NCBI GenBank assembly: GCA_921293015.1
Contig: OV121088.1
Location: 1,550,001 to 1,614,000 of the forward strand
Length of the DNA stretch: 64,000 nucleotides
Source: Phorcus lineatus
Lineage: Eukaryota; Mollusca; Gastropoda; Trochida; Trochidae
Reading direction: 5' to 3'
The translations under genes were made by a program, and so were the position numbers. Shown here one piece after another: positions 1 to 14,400 of this stretch. The notes below the pieces were generated by a model. That model did no database searches. It had not been told where the DNA came from and was given only the letters and a program-made list of their open reading frames with translations. Numbering within the stretch: position 1 is the stretch's first letter; each line of letters opens with the position of its first letter.

Positions 1-1798
1 ACATCAAAACCTAGATGATCTTCGTGACCTGATATCTTGTCAAGTTTGCCCTGGAACCGATTATTATCGTTTCTAATGATATGACGAGATAGCGATATCG
101 TCACTACCATTTTTAGTCCTAGGGTCAAGTAGCAGAGATACTACTATCTATTTGGCCTGGTAACCGAAATAGTTTCGGGAGATATCAGGTGAATGGTTTT
201 ATTTGAATCCAAATTGTCATAAGGTATCTTTAAACTCCACTTGACGGCGTCGCGATATACTTGACTCGAGTAGTGTGAATCATCCATGAGTAATAACGGT
301 GGAGTTTTATGTTCGTTTCAATTTTAATGATATTTGAATAATAAATTTGCTTTATTGTATGATTTCAGAGAATAAGAAATGTCGCATATTCTGAAGATTA
401 AAAATGTCACGGAAAGTGTAAGGTGACATATAAAATATAAAATTATTGATTAATCCAACCCGTTAATTAGGACGTAGCTTCTAAACGTTATGACCTATAA
501 CAACGTAAACAAGAATGGACCTTTCACCTTCAATGAAATAGCGGGAGGAATACATGGCATCACTCTTCGACATTGGGTCATAGAAGCGATGAAGTAATAA
601 GGTAAAAGTGCCTCGTGTTTGCAAAGAAATAGGTTGTATGAACAAATATGGAATGGTAGTGTTGATTAGGTCATTTATGTAATATTCACATTATAATGTA
701 GATATGACGCAGAATTTCGACTTTTTTCTATTTTAATTGACAAGAAAATATCATAATTTTGACATTTTAGGGGATCGGTCTATTTGGACATTTTAGAGAT
801 AAAGATTACAAGTTTAGAGAGATGATTTTAACCTTACTCATGACATAAGTAGGCTCTTAGTCTTATTTCAGCAACATAAAGATATATGAAGCATACTCTG
901 TGTCACTTAATAAGCGAGGAACAAGTGTTTAGTTCGAAATCAATTTAATGAGATTGTAGCAACAATAGACTCTTGGTGATAAAGTATGGTTTCGCTTTAT
1001 AGCGCCTTTCCAGACGATGATTAAACATCACGCCTCACCGCTCAAGAAGTTTTACAAGTACAAAGACTGTAAATCAGTTATTTTTAAGGATAATTTACAT
1101 TGGAAAATACCTTCTATAAGTTTCATATACCACGTGGCAGGATGTATTCTTTCAAATGCTACTCTATATCAATTTTAGAGAAAACTATGAACAAAGAGAC
1201 TTCGATAAACACAATTTTAACCATTTGTCCTACTGTAAGGCTTACGAGTCGTAAACTGTCGTGCTTATGCCGTCACCTGCCAGTCGGAGAATTACATAAT
1301 AAATAATGGCATGAGATAATAAAAATCGGCTTGAAACGAATAACAATGATGCTAGGAAAAAACACTTATTTGGTGGTTTGAATATTTTGAACGGTTATAT
1401 TTTTCTAGCCATGCGCCGAAAGGCAATATGCATTCCAAGGAAATTGTATAATAAAACCTCTTCAAACAGCTCTTGAAGTACACTCAGTTCAGTCATAATG
1501 CCTTACGCTGTAAGGAGGCGTATAACGAGCGTGTATTAAAACATGCTATGAAGCTTATATGGGGGTTATGAATTTATAGAGAGAATTATAGCCTGGATAA
1601 ATCCAATCACATCTGAGGGTAATTCACTTAACGGCTACCCCCCGCCTCTGTACAGTCCTTCCTTCGTAGCATGTGTGGCATTCCTTCGTACTTGTAACAG
1701 TGTCTATTGTGGTCATAATCTACTTGTACTTGTTTTATTGGATATAAGTTTAATGCTGTGATCACAGGTACATTCGCCAGGAAAGATTATACCGGGAC
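1..1798. other. Intergenic, no gene seen
   Basis: AT-rich sequence with frequent stops in all frames. The longest open stretch, near 1100-1306, is short and of unremarkable composition. I see no recognisable coding, RNA or repeat feature here. Confidence 0.6.
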
Positions 1799-2004
1799 AA
1801 TCTCATTGAAATCAAATCTAAAATCGCTGCATTACGTTACATGCGTAATTTAGTGGAGCATTTTAGATTTCATTTTAATGAGATTAATACAGCGAAGGCA
1901 AACACTGAATAAGCAATCTCATTAAATAAAATCTAATATCGCTGCACTAAGTCACAGTACACGCGTAATGTAGTGGAGCATTAAAATTTCATTTTAATGA
2001 GATT
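1799..2004. repeat. Two tandem copies of a ~90-bp hairpin repeat
   Basis: Two related units lie at 1799-1885 and 1915-2004. Each begins AATCTCATT and ends AATGAGATT, so each is itself an inverted repeat. Inside, both share an ATCGCTGCA segment, a GCGTAAT segment and a TAGTGGAGCAT segment. This looks like two small palindromic MITE-like copies or one tandem duplication. No transposase is nearby. Confidence 0.65.
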
Positions 2005-2079
2005 GACTGAATAAGGTTCTTAACGTACCGTCAGATGTTTATTTAAAATCATTAACAGTTGTACCATTTATCTTCAAAT

Positions 2080-2480
2080 TTGATCAAGAGCTTTATTTAA
2101 ATCTGCAGGCACTGCCAAATGTTCGCCATTAATCCAAAGAACATCAGGACCAGTCGGGCATTTTTAAACACTTAATAGTTGTATATTATCTAAAAGCCAC
2201 CATGCCTTTTCGCAGTGCTATATTTCATGATATATTTTTCTACCACTTTTTCAGACAACACAAGCCTTTGAGCAAGTCATCATTTAGCAGTCCTTGGGCA
2301 GTATTTTTTATTATTGATAACCTCCGCCAAACTCATTACTTTGGACAAAGTGTTCAGAAATGTGAAAATGTGAAGAGACGCCAGTGTTTTTGTAATTCAG
2401 AAGCAGTAAAAGGGAACAATGAACTCTCATTGAGTTCTGCTCCACCATCTATCATATCAGTAACATCACCTACCCTGACA
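2080..2480 (-). pseudogene. Decayed coding-like fragment, family unknown
   Basis: On the minus strand several neighbouring stretches translate into peptides of protein-like composition, for example VGDVTDMIDGGAELN near 2425-2475 and VLWINGEHLAVPADLN near 2095-2145. They are interrupted and lie in more than one frame, so this is a fossil and not a working gene. It could be a piece of an old mobile element or a dead host gene. I do not recognise the family, and the call rests on composition alone. Confidence 0.3.
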
Positions 2481-2524
2481 CTTACTGGACTCTAGGTAAG
2501 GGATATTGTATGACTAATATTTCC

Positions 2525-2790
2525 CAATAGCCAATAAAGAGCTGTAATATTACTCCTACTTACAAAATTGGAAAATATATTATGTTTTTAGTATATTTTG
2601 GAGGATTTATAAATGAGAATTAATAATTGTTTCACAATCTGAAACAGACAACGGTCAATTGTCAATGAAGAGCTGTAATATTATTCCTACTTACAAAATT
2701 TGAAAATATATTAGTAGTATATATTAATAGTATATTTTGGAGTATTCATAAATGGGAATCCAGTGTTTTCTCAATCTGAACCAGTCATTG
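2525..2790. repeat. Tandem duplication, ~131-bp unit
   Basis: Two copies in direct orientation, about 2525-2655 and 2656-2790. They share the segments AAGAGCTGTAATATTA, CCTACTTACAAAATT and AGTATATTTTGGAG. The copies differ by several substitutions and a small insertion, so the duplication is not recent. Confidence 0.65.
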
Positions 2791-3120
2791 TATGTTTATT
2801 GCAAGGGTCAAAATTAACCAAACAAGTGCACTAGACATTCAGACTAATTGCATTTCTTAAAGAACTCAACAAACCAATTCAAACTAGCCAAATCGATATC
2901 TTTGATCATATCTCATTAGAACCAACTCACCACCCAAGGGCTACCCCAACTGTTCCTACCTGTTATTGATGGTTGGAAAAAGCATTCACTCAACATCTTC
3001 GGGATTCCTAAAATTCCTAAATTAATGTCGGAAAACTCTTAGCAGTCAGATACCAACACTGATTTCATTTGCAACATGCATTTGCTAATGTTTAAAGATG
3101 TTTCAAATATCTGAATTGGA

Positions 3121-3362
3121 AGTGAGTTGATTTAGTGTTTAACGCTCCTTTAACTTATATCCCATCTACTAGTATTATTGCAGGGAGAAAGCCAACATCA
3201 TCATTGTGGCTGTGCATCTTGGTGAAACCTGCGAGCAATGGCTGGAACCTTCTGCTAGTAAAACAGTTCTCTACTGCAAAGTTGCCGAGACCCTGGCAGT
3301 ATTCGAACTACAGAACTATTGATCCAAAGCCGAACACGCTAACAATAGAGCTACCTGCCCCC
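3121..3362 (-). mobile_element. tRNA-derived SINE, full length, with 12-bp target duplication
   Basis: Read on the minus strand, the head at about 3362 has a tRNA-like A box (TAGCTCTATTG) and B box (GTTCGAATAC). The tail ends in the family's terminal motif, close to AACACTAAATCAACTCAC. The element is flanked by a perfect direct repeat, ATCTGAATTGGA, at 3109-3120 and 3363-3374. It shares head and tail with the copy at 21217-21484 but lacks part of the middle. The target duplication makes retrotransposition clear. Confidence 0.85.
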
Positions 3363-3374
3363 ATCTGAATTGGA

Positions 3375-5411
3375 TTTACAGACATCATTAATATTAGAAA
3401 TATAACTTGAACAAAAGAATACAAAACACAAATCTGTACATTTGTAACATATTTATTTTGTTTTTTTAAATATTCTCTAAAGGAAATGATTCCCCACATT
3501 TTAACAATATTCACATTTTACAGACAGTTTGACCTTACTGTCCATAGAACTTTGACTGATGACGCCATGAAGAATAATAAACTGTCTCTCTTCTGACTTG
3601 ATGAAAGGAGAAAACTGCCAACTCAGCAGAAATACATGAGGAGATTCTATCTTTTACAAAATTTCTGCTGTTCAAAATGAAAACTCTAGGTGAATGCAAT
3701 ATAAGTGATATCAAAACATTAATGTCAAGACTATATGCCATAAACATAAAATAAACACACACAACCATACTTGTATGAAAAGTATAAATTTGGAAATGTC
3801 CCTAAAAAGGACAAAGACTTACCTACACAACCTTTACATAAAGGTATAAGAGGACAAAGTCAGAAGCACAACCACAAAAAAGCCATCAGACAGGGAAAAT
3901 GTAAATTTTCGGAAATGATATATGTTGTTCCCCTTACTAGATAAATCTATGTTAATGTCAAAATGTCACAAATTGTCATCGCCATATAAATCCTTCTAAT
4001 TTGAAGACATTTGAAAGAATACAAACGAGACAACTTGCAAACAACCATCCAAACATCACAAACTAACAGATATTGTACAAAATCAACACAGAAGATGAAA
4101 CACATTCAAGTTAAATGTGTCTTCTTTAGATTTATCATGATAATGACTATGTTTCAGCACAAATGTTCATAACTAGTTAAAATAATTGTTTGACATTTTT
4201 TGCTCATAGGAATTAATAAAAATCCATAAAATCATAATGATAACCTATTAATTCCTACAATGATATGGTATACATTTCATGCCTTACCTTTTCAATTTAA
4301 TATAAGCAGTAAGAAAGTCTTAATTCATTGTATATCATTAAAAAAAAAAAACTCATCCAAGCTGGTAAATCAATTCAGCAGGTGAATGGTTAATCAGACT
4401 TGTAAAGTTGCTTTCACACAGAATCATGTTTACCTTTCACCTGCAGTATTAAGTAGTAGTAAGCTATTCTAAGTGGGTCTATTACAGTAATCGCTTAAAA
4501 AGGAAATATCTTGGTTTGCATACAAAGGATGCTGCTGTTTAGAAAGTAAAGGGTTAATATTTGAAATAAATGTAACAAGGTGCAATATTGTGTGACATTG
4601 TAAGCAATGACATATGAGATACGATAGACTATCAGTTGCAAGCACCACAGTAGCATAACGTCTTTATGTACACAATCAGGTTAAATACACATATAGCTAT
4701 GTATGAAGACAATGAAAATATCCAAAAAGATAGTATAATGTCTCATCTTTACCAAAATACAAAGATTTGTTGTCAAATATCAAAATCTAGTCATTTATGA
4801 ACCCAATTCACCCTACTTCAAAGGCATACTGAATGAATCAGAATTTCTACAAATTCATCGACAGTAGCTAAGGCAAGCATTAGCTTACTATGATATGAAT
4901 TTAACATGGTCCATTTTGAACAAGTGGTATCCGTCATCCGTTAATACAATCATGAGTGAGTCTTTTGTTGTAAATTCAGACCAAAAAAAAGACTGGAACT
5001 TGAGAAGCCATTACAGATATGATCTCTCAAGTTTGTTTCATATTCCATCAAATGTTCAACATTTGAACTCACTGAATGATCGAGGGTAAATAATCAATAT
5101 GGTGTAGGAATTAAGAATCTGAATTTCAACCAGAATGAATGAGGAACTTTCAAGATGAATCTCTTGTTATATATTGTAATCCAGATCTGTTTGAACAGCT
5201 GTCTCGAGATGTTTCATTGTCAATCAGTCTTCACTCATACATGTGTTAACAATGTCTCTGTATATTAAGACTTTATCGTAAGTCCTTTGTCTCAACTTAG
5301 ATGACTGGATTTTCATAACATGGCCTCGCAAGGTCGGCCATTGTATATCCCAATGTCTTTGAACTTGCATGGCTGGATAGTAAAACCCACACGACTTGTT
5401 CCCAAGCACTC
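3375..5411. other. Probable alpha-catenin 3' UTR and intergenic DNA
   Basis: This lies downstream of the alpha-catenin stop codon on the minus strand. No convincing ORF or repeat is seen. A minus-strand AATAAA lies near 3443-3448, but I cannot tell which polyadenylation site is used. An A-run lies at about 4340-4350. Confidence 0.45.
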
Positions 5412-8400
5412 TTAACAGAAACTGTCACGTGTGATCTCCTGAAATTCACTGAGAGCTCTGATTGGTTCGATTCTTTCTTTGCGTGCACTCTTTCTGATCT
5501 TGGAGCGAAGTTCGTCAGGGTCTTCTCGTCTCACAAGTGGCTTCTTGGCTGGAGCCTTCATCTTCCACAGCACAATCTGGAACATAGGATGTAAACCTAT
5601 GAGCACAGACAGGGGAGGTAACTCAGTGAATATATTGGTAGGGGAGATAACTCAGTGAGCATACAGACAGGGTGGATAACTCAGAAAGGGCCTTTCATTC
5701 ATATTGTATAAAACAATGCTCGAAGATGCATTTTCCCTCAGGTTTGTTTGTATTATTTGTTTGGTTGAAAGGAAATAAAGAAATAACACTCACATTTTGA
5801 TTGTTCTTGGGGTACTGAAAACAAAAAAGTATGTGTGATGAAACAAAAACTCTCAACATTTAAAAGTCAGATAACAAATATATCATTGTATATTTTTCTT
5901 CTTACACAACATAATTTTTACTCTATTTATATCTCTTAAAATCTCAAACTTTGAAAAAGCAGAAGAAATAATGGCTTGTACAAACTGTCCTCCCAACGGA
6001 AGAGAAAAACGCTCATGGTGGTACTTTTTATATAACAAAAATAATTATAGGTACGATGCTCACCTTGGTAGATGCGACATAGCACGCTTTCACCGTGAGT
6101 ACAACAGCGTTCATCAAGTTCTTGGCAGCCTGGATCAGTGATGTGGCACTGTCGAGCTGAAAGTGTGTCTCCATATTAACTTACTATTTGATATCGTTAT
6201 TTCATTTATATTTATCAAATTTTCATCTATCTAAGAATCTCTTAGAAATGATCTGTAACTCAATACTGCTATCCAATCTTACACCTAAAATCTTAATCCA
6301 GAAGTGATAAAGGTTATTTTGTGAGTCTGATTTCAAGAACGGTAACAGCTTCAACGTTAGTTAAAGATTTTATAAAGAGAATTTTGTAAATTTTAAATCA
6401 AAAATACATAATACAAGCAATAGAATAGTTGAAAGTTGCAATGAACCCCATTCCACATTATAATTCAAATTACAAAAGAAACTCCACAGACTATGAACCT
6501 ATTTCCAAAATATCATTTTAGATGCCTACAATTCAATGGACAACTGCCACATACCCCTGACACAATGAGTTCTCCGCTAACGCTCTGCACGTCGGCCTTG
6601 ACCTTGCTGGTGATGTTCAGCTGGTGGCAGTAGAGCGCGATTCTCTGCATGTAGGCCTCCAGGTCCTTCTTGGACTGCGAGTCAGGACACTGCATGGAGA
6701 AAATTGGACATTTTGAAAATGAATTCAGTTCTCATCCTCTCCCTACAGAGGTAGCTCAACCACAAATTTATATAAACCTCTGTCCTAATACAAGTGAAAA
6801 TAATTCAGTTCTGTTAATGATGAAGAAAAAAGATAGGTAAAACATACAAAACTATATCAGTTATTTAGTGTCATTTAGACAAAGAAAACTGACCCGAGAT
6901 CCATAAGACAGTTCACAACTACATTAGTTCTTCTGTATTTTTTATTTATAAGGTATACCATGTTATTTTATTTACATTCTTGAATTCTACTTATGATGGG
7001 TTTTTTGTTTTACATTGAAATTATTCAACGACAAACAAGAGTTTTGTTGCAAGGGTAGTTTGGAACATTTAGTTCTATGCTGATTTACCTATGGAACAGA
7101 GTCCAGCATTTCATCTCTAATTTAATAATCCTCACATTCTTATAACTTGTTCAAGCATGCATGTAAAAATTATATATGGTTAGCATGAAATACTAGACAA
7201 GTGAAGGAGGGAAATTCACCTGGTCTGCGACACAGCGAGCCAGCTTGTCAAGTCTGGAACCTGCTTCTGAAATCTTCTTAGCAGCATTGATGACATCCAT
7301 GGTACTCTTCAGGGGTCCGCGACCTCTGCAACACAGTAGCGGAAAGTTAGCTGGTAGTTGAGACATTCAGTTAAATGAGTAAGTTGAGTTAAATTATTCC
7401 AGAAATTCACAAATGTTGTCTGTAAGTTTTCCACCATAAGTGATCTTACGTAGCGAGCAAATAATTAATTATACTTGAAATACTAGCAAATGAATTAAAT
7501 AGTGCAAAACCATTCTAGGGACCTAAGGGCAATCTTGGCTTTGCTTATTGGCTGAACATACAATCCCTCAGATTACACTCAAAGTTCTGCAGATTAAGGT
7601 TAATATCTTGATTTAATCAGTAGTTTGTTTCTTCAAAAACATGTACCCATGTAAAAATAAATAGAACGAAAAAAGGGATCGGGTAATTACTGGATAAATA
7701 CTACTCCTAAACATGTGGCCTACCGTGTGAAGTCTGTCATCTCCATCATGATCATGCACATCTGTTTAGCGAGGACGATGATGTCGTTGCCGCTGTCGTC
7801 CCACTTGGCGACCTCCCGGTCCAGTTTGTCCTTCTCCACACGGAACATCTCTACCTGCTGTAGAATCTGCTCCCGCTCCTCCTTCGGCAGTTGTCTCATT
7901 AGTGCTCGGTCTGACTGGTCTGTCGCTTCCTGCTCCATTACACTCGCTGTAACGTGGTAAAGGTGTACATCAAAGCATGACAAGATTTTTCTTGGAGGAA
8001 TACACCTGCTCTCACATAAGCAAATCTTAAAGAAGAGCACTAAATCATTTCCAGTTGCATCTTGGACTTACTGAATCTCAGCAAGTGAAGGGTTCACTGA
8101 AAATTGTTCCTCTTTTGCAAAGGATCAAATTGTAGTCTATACAAGTGACTTCACTGACTAAACTTTTAAGATTCATATAAAGAATATCATAATTTTATAC
8201 TGATACAAAATTATAATAAAGTCTGGAAACATTACCACACATATTTGATCAAGAAAGAGGCCAAATAAAAATATAACGGATTTGATTTGCAAAATGTCTG
8301 ATTTATAGATAACGGATTCTGAACAAAGGATTCACTAACTATGGATTGACAGATACTGTCAATGCATAATGCCTCTCTCCGCAGGGCAAGTATTTGTATA

Positions 8401-11400
8401 ACGTATTGAGTATAAAGCTTACAGAGTCCTTCCTGTTCGTCCTCGTACTCAATCTCACTGTCAGAGTCAATCTCTGCAACGCTCTGGAACAGAAATAGTT
8501 ACAGAGGTCAATGATACAATTAAATACTTAAAGCAAAGCTCCATCTGAAAATCTGTAGAAATTTATCAATATTGAACATTAATGTCAATTTCCATCTTCT
8601 CTCTGATGAGACAGAGTTACCTACCCTGTTCATCAGTACAGCCTGTCTGATATCTCTCACTCCATCGTACACGAGTCGACTAGCCTCGATAAACTCATTC
8701 TCGTCCAAGTCTCGCTGGGGATTTGAACTTAGGGCGTCAACCGCTACCTCCACCTTCTCAGCAAAGTTTGGCATGACTGAAAATAAGATGACAATAAGAT
8801 AACCATCAGCTTATCGATAGAGGGAATGTTTTCTCCAGGCTGGTTCCTTTCTAAACTGATTTCACATTATGTGAGCCAATACAGGATTTTGGTTTTTAGA
8901 GCTGTGTACTTCATGAGCACATGGTTTGTACATTGACTGAGATTATCATATTTGTGAAATTTGGGTATGATAAACGTTGAATTACATGTAGATGATCAAC
9001 AAACTGGATGATGAGGTAAAGGTAGTTTTCAAATGTACCGCCCGAATTTAATCAATAACGAGCTGTCTACATGCTTCACAACTAGACTAAGATGTTCACA
9101 GGAAATCATCACTAATGAGGACCCGTCATATTCTTGCAAGCAAAAATGATGCTTGCAGGAATTGATGTCCGAGGTGGGTGAGGGTGAGATCAAGGGAAAA
9201 GAAAATCGAGTTTGACTGATAAGGAGATCATAATTCATTTAAGGAACATCCCCTGCTTCTAAATATCTCCATTTCCAAAAATTGTAGAACAGGAAGGAAA
9301 AAACAACTAATGACTGAATGATTTGCCAACAAAGATCCTGAAGACGGTCAATCAAGAGTCTTTACACTAATTTTCTGTTCCACGATAACCCACGCAGTGT
9401 GACATTTCAAATCAAGAACCTATTACCCTTTTTTGAAGCAAATCAACCATGTGAAACATTTCTAAGAAAGAAATCAGACTCACTCTGATCTCGGAGCATG
9501 GTGACTGCCTCCATAACTCTCTCTGTGTAGGGTCCAGGTTCGTAGTTGTCCATCTCCGCCCCCACCACATTGCACACCCGGGAGGAGCGACCTCGGATTG
9601 CGCCGGCGGTGCGGTCGAGGGTGTCAGCATCTTGGTCCTGGAGTGCGATCACACACTTGTTCACATCCTCTAGGATATGGTTCTCTGAAAACAGAATCGG
9701 TTTATTGGTTGAAGATGGAATGGAAAGAAAATCAAAGCTTGGATTGATGTGTATTTGCACTAATGCCTCAAGTAGAGAAGTCATTTGAGAAGGAAGTGAG
9801 GTGATTTGGGGTAAAATGTCACAAATATTCTATCAATATCACGGCTGCTAGTTTTATTCAGGGAGAAAACCTGCAACACTATTGTATATAGCTACACTTT
9901 GCGGTGAAACCTGGGAGCAACGGCTGGAACTAGCAAACCATGTGTGTTTTGAGAAAGAATAGATTGGACATGATTTATCTTCAGAGATAGCAATTTAGTT
10001 AATACATCTGTCATTCCGAATGTACCAAATTAAATTAAGTGCCTAAAAGGAAGTGAAACCTTGCAAATTTGAGTATCATTTAAAAAAAAAATTCAAATAC
10101 ATATTTCTTTATAAGTACAAAGATGTTTTCTCTGTAGACAAATATGTAAGTAAACGCTTATCACAAGGATATCATTGCTGCCATAAAAACTTCGCGTTCT
10201 CAGAATAAAGAGTTTGTCATCTGTATATTCGTCTCTATATCTCATTTCCAACTTCTAAACGCCACTCAAAAAAGTTCTGAGACATACCTGAGACGGCGAG
10301 GAAGTCGTGGATGGTGGTGATGTCATCAACAGCCTCTGTGAGAAGTCGTACCTGTTTCTCCCAGGCGTCCTTGAACACCTCCATATTCTCCTGGGCGATC
10401 TTCGACCTTGGTCTTGCCGCTAACACGCGGGCTGCATTGATCACCTGTATGGCACAAGTATATCAAAAGATTTGACGACAGCCAAAATAATGAAATACAT
10501 TTTTTTAATACAAAGGAGACATCTTTTAGGGTCTAAAATGGACACAGCAGAAGGGCGATTAAATCAAATGAACAAATTAATGGAGATTACTACAAAGACA
10601 AGCGTCTTACACAATTTTTCAAATGGGTTAAAATGTTTGGGAATCTCGAGTAAAGTTAACAGCAATTGGTAAACTGTTTTATCAAAGCAAATAGGACCAT
10701 CTGGGTGTGTTTATTTCTTTATCATTCTTCATCTAGAATTACAATGAAGGAGAGGCATGCAGTCCGGGTACCCACCTGTGGACAGAGTGCCTCGATCTCG
10801 AAGGCGGCCATTCTGACCATCTTCACTCCCTCCTCGTTACTCGACATGGAGCACGCCAGGTTTGCAACCTGAAACAGTCATTGGAACATCCTTATTAACT
10901 GTTGAATTTGCATATCCTACAATATTACCCATATGGTCATCATAAGTGGACACATATTTCCTCAGGTAATAATCTCTATATATTCCCATATTGTAATCCT
11001 CTTTTGACCACTCTCCTCATTACTTAAGCATGCTAGGTTTGCTACATCAAGGCAATCTTTGGTCAGTGATCAAACTGGATTGTACCTCTTTTCTGTGATT
11101 CCTCCAAACTGGCAAAGGGTGAGACAGGGGTTAATTGCAAAGATGTCAAGTCATAAGAGTACTCAAAGGTGCTTGAAGTACTTATTTGGCGATTCCTGAT
11201 CTTTGTGTTAGCATTTGAGGTTTGTCAAAGAGTGTCCCAATTCTTGAATTCAATTCTAGATGCACAAAGATTAAGGGAATTCAAAGTTCGGCACATTGAA
11301 ATTGAATTAATATTCTGCTAGGGAACAAATACCATAACTCCTAATTTGGTAAACACATACAAGACCATGGGTTTTATTCCCGCGCTATTTATATCCTAGG

Positions 11401-14400
11401 GAATCTCTGAATTTGATGAAGCTTGCAATTGTCTTTTGAAAAGGTAGCCTATCCATTAAGTTCTTAAAATTATAATGTACATGTCTGTCCCTATTTAAAG
11501 GGATCACATGAAAATAATTATGGGCGAGAAAATTTTCCCATTCAAATTACTTTATGAAAAACAGAAAATAATCATATCAAAACTGACCTCGACAAGTTTG
11601 TTGGAGTGCTCGTTGAAGACCTGAGCATATTCCTCCACACCCTTCTCATCTCCCGCCTTAGCTGCCTCGATCAGAACCAGCAGGGGAACGTTAGTCTCCA
11701 AGAACGTGTCAGACACGTGGTCGACAACTGCCTTGCGAAGCTACAAGAAAAAAGCAATTTTAGAAACTTCTGTGTTAGCTGAATATTTTAGATTAGCAGA
11801 GCAAAATAAACAACTTACATCGAAATTGATCTGCAGTAACAATATTTCATTTTTTAAAGACATTTTTAATAAATTTATTGTATGTTGAAAAGTGAGCATT
11901 TCCTGAGATCAGCATAAATATCTGAAAAATTCTATGACAAATAGTTAGTATTGCCTGAACTATAATTACTAAACCCTGGACCTCAAACATCACCCTTTAA
12001 ATATGTAACAAGGCTTAAGTTAGAAATGATCAAGACTCTTGCTACTGGCTAGAAGAACAAGGGGAAGATTTGGTCAATCAAAAACTGTACCTGTCTGCGG
12101 AGATCACGCGTCTTCTGACACATGTTGTCAATCGCTCGGTCCAGTGACTCGCTCGGTTCCTTCTGTCCAGCCTGACAATGTAGGACACACATGGTCAGTA
12201 CAAACTCAACATAATCAAACTGTCTAATTCATACAGAGTGACATTGGCAAGGAAGCAAGATGACAATACTATAAAAGACACAATCAAGAAACATAGGACA
12301 GGTTTAATAAAGGTTAAAATGAACCTGGAATTTGATTTTAAAAATTCTTCCAAGAATCTGAATGTAGAAAAAATAAAGAAATATGATAATGGGAGAAGAA
12401 ATAATGATTTACGCATAAGCCAAATGGTGTTTCTAAAGTATATTTAAAGTGACAATGATATTACAGGGTAACCGATTCAACAACTGTCTAAGAAGTGAAA
12501 TCATCTCTAAGACTTTCTTTCAACCATTTACTGAAAGTTAAAATTATTATATATTCAGAAACATGATGAGGCATTCAACTTAGCATGGCACTTCTAGAAT
12601 AAGTTGACTAAGAGTTCTTACATGCTTGCATGCTTATGTCACACTCTGTTCCAAGATTTCAAAATAAATCATTCAATGAAACTTTTTCTCTAAAAGATAC
12701 AGAAAAATAATAATTTCAGGTGCACTCGTGTTCATGTAATAGTCCTCAAAACAATCATTCAAACAGAGCCTATCATGCAACTGGAAAAACAAATGCATCT
12801 CTACAAATAGATTTTAAACCATTTTCACTTCGACAAAAGCAAAACAAAATGAAAATGAAAGACAGTTCATCTAATAAAAAAAAATAACATCAAAAGCTTA
12901 TGTCTATTTCTAAACATTGAGCAAATAAATCAACAAAAAGAAACAAAATTCTCATCAATAAAGTATAAAACTCTTATACCTCATCATTTATAGATAAAGA
13001 TGCAACAGAATTGACTAACAAAGTATCACATATCACAAAGCAATCATTGTAAAGGCTACACTAAACTTTGCACAAAGGTAACCAAACAACTTCAGTGCAT
13101 AGGTATTTTTTTTTCCAACCAAGAGTTCAATGCAACAGGACCTCTAGTTAAGGCATCACACATCATCAACAACTGAGAACGGTGCAAAGTTATTGTAAGA
13201 CATTCGTCACTCCAGCCACGTGAAGATAGTGAGTGAGGGAGAATGCGGGTTAGAGAAGATCCGCAAACCATGTCAGATGTCAAAGGTCAGAGGTCATTCG
13301 AAAGGTCCACACAGTCCTGCAAGGGACATAACCCATGCCAAGTTACCTTGGCGGTACGGAAAAGAGGGGGTGTCTGCGTGACCTTGTGCTCTGTTGCTGG
13401 TGGCTTTTTCTTAGTACACTAAGACGACAAAATACAAACTTGGAGAACAGTGAGAAAACAAAAGAAGAAAACAATTACATCTTCTGTGAGACAGTTGAAT
13501 TCAACATCTTAAAATTATAACTTAGCAAACAAGAACATTGTATGTGCAGAGAGCTGCCTACAAAGCAGATACAAATTCAAAATTGGTTTCAGGTAACCAA
13601 AAAAATTCATTAAATTTTTCAAGGCGAAATTTTTGCTTAATGTAACCAACTTTTTAAAAATAAATTTTTAAATAGTTCTTTTACTTTCTTGAAAACACAA
13701 TTAAATATTGAAATGAATGAGTTATAATCTGAAAAGAGAAAAAAATATCAAGCAATAAAGTCCACTGAAATACCATAAAATATCTCATGCACAAGTGAAT
13801 AGTGAAACCGTTTTGCTCTCATGCAAGAGTAACCAGTGACCAGAGCGTAACCAGAGGAACTTGTAACCTTTTTGGTTGCACCTCAAACTGGTGTCATAAC
13901 CAAAAACAATAACAATAATTATACTTTCTCATACAATGTCATAATGCCAAAAATATCCCTTTGTCATGGTGAAATGATGTTTGACAGGCATGAAGTGAAA
14001 TCTTTTTTAAAAGAGGTGGTGGCTTCAACATAGGTAGGGAGGAACTCTTTATATTGGTCAACAGCCATGAATATTAGGTGCTTCCCCTTCGTATCTAAAC
14101 GCTGTACTTGCCACTAGAGAGTAGTGGTGGCAACGATCACTTCCTTAACATACTGTGACAAGATCCTTATGCAAATACAATCTGAAAGAGAGAGTCCTAA
14201 ATCAAAATCTTGAATCAATACTACTTATTCTGCAGATCAACTACTCACATTGTTCATGTATTCTGTAAGCAGATCCTGTAGAGCTTGTCTGACAGCGTTA
14301 CACTCCTGCACGATACGCTCACGTCGCTCGTCACGGGTACAGGACGAGTCAGCCATGAGTGCCGCTCCGCTGATAATGCTCTCAACACGCTCCTCGAGGG

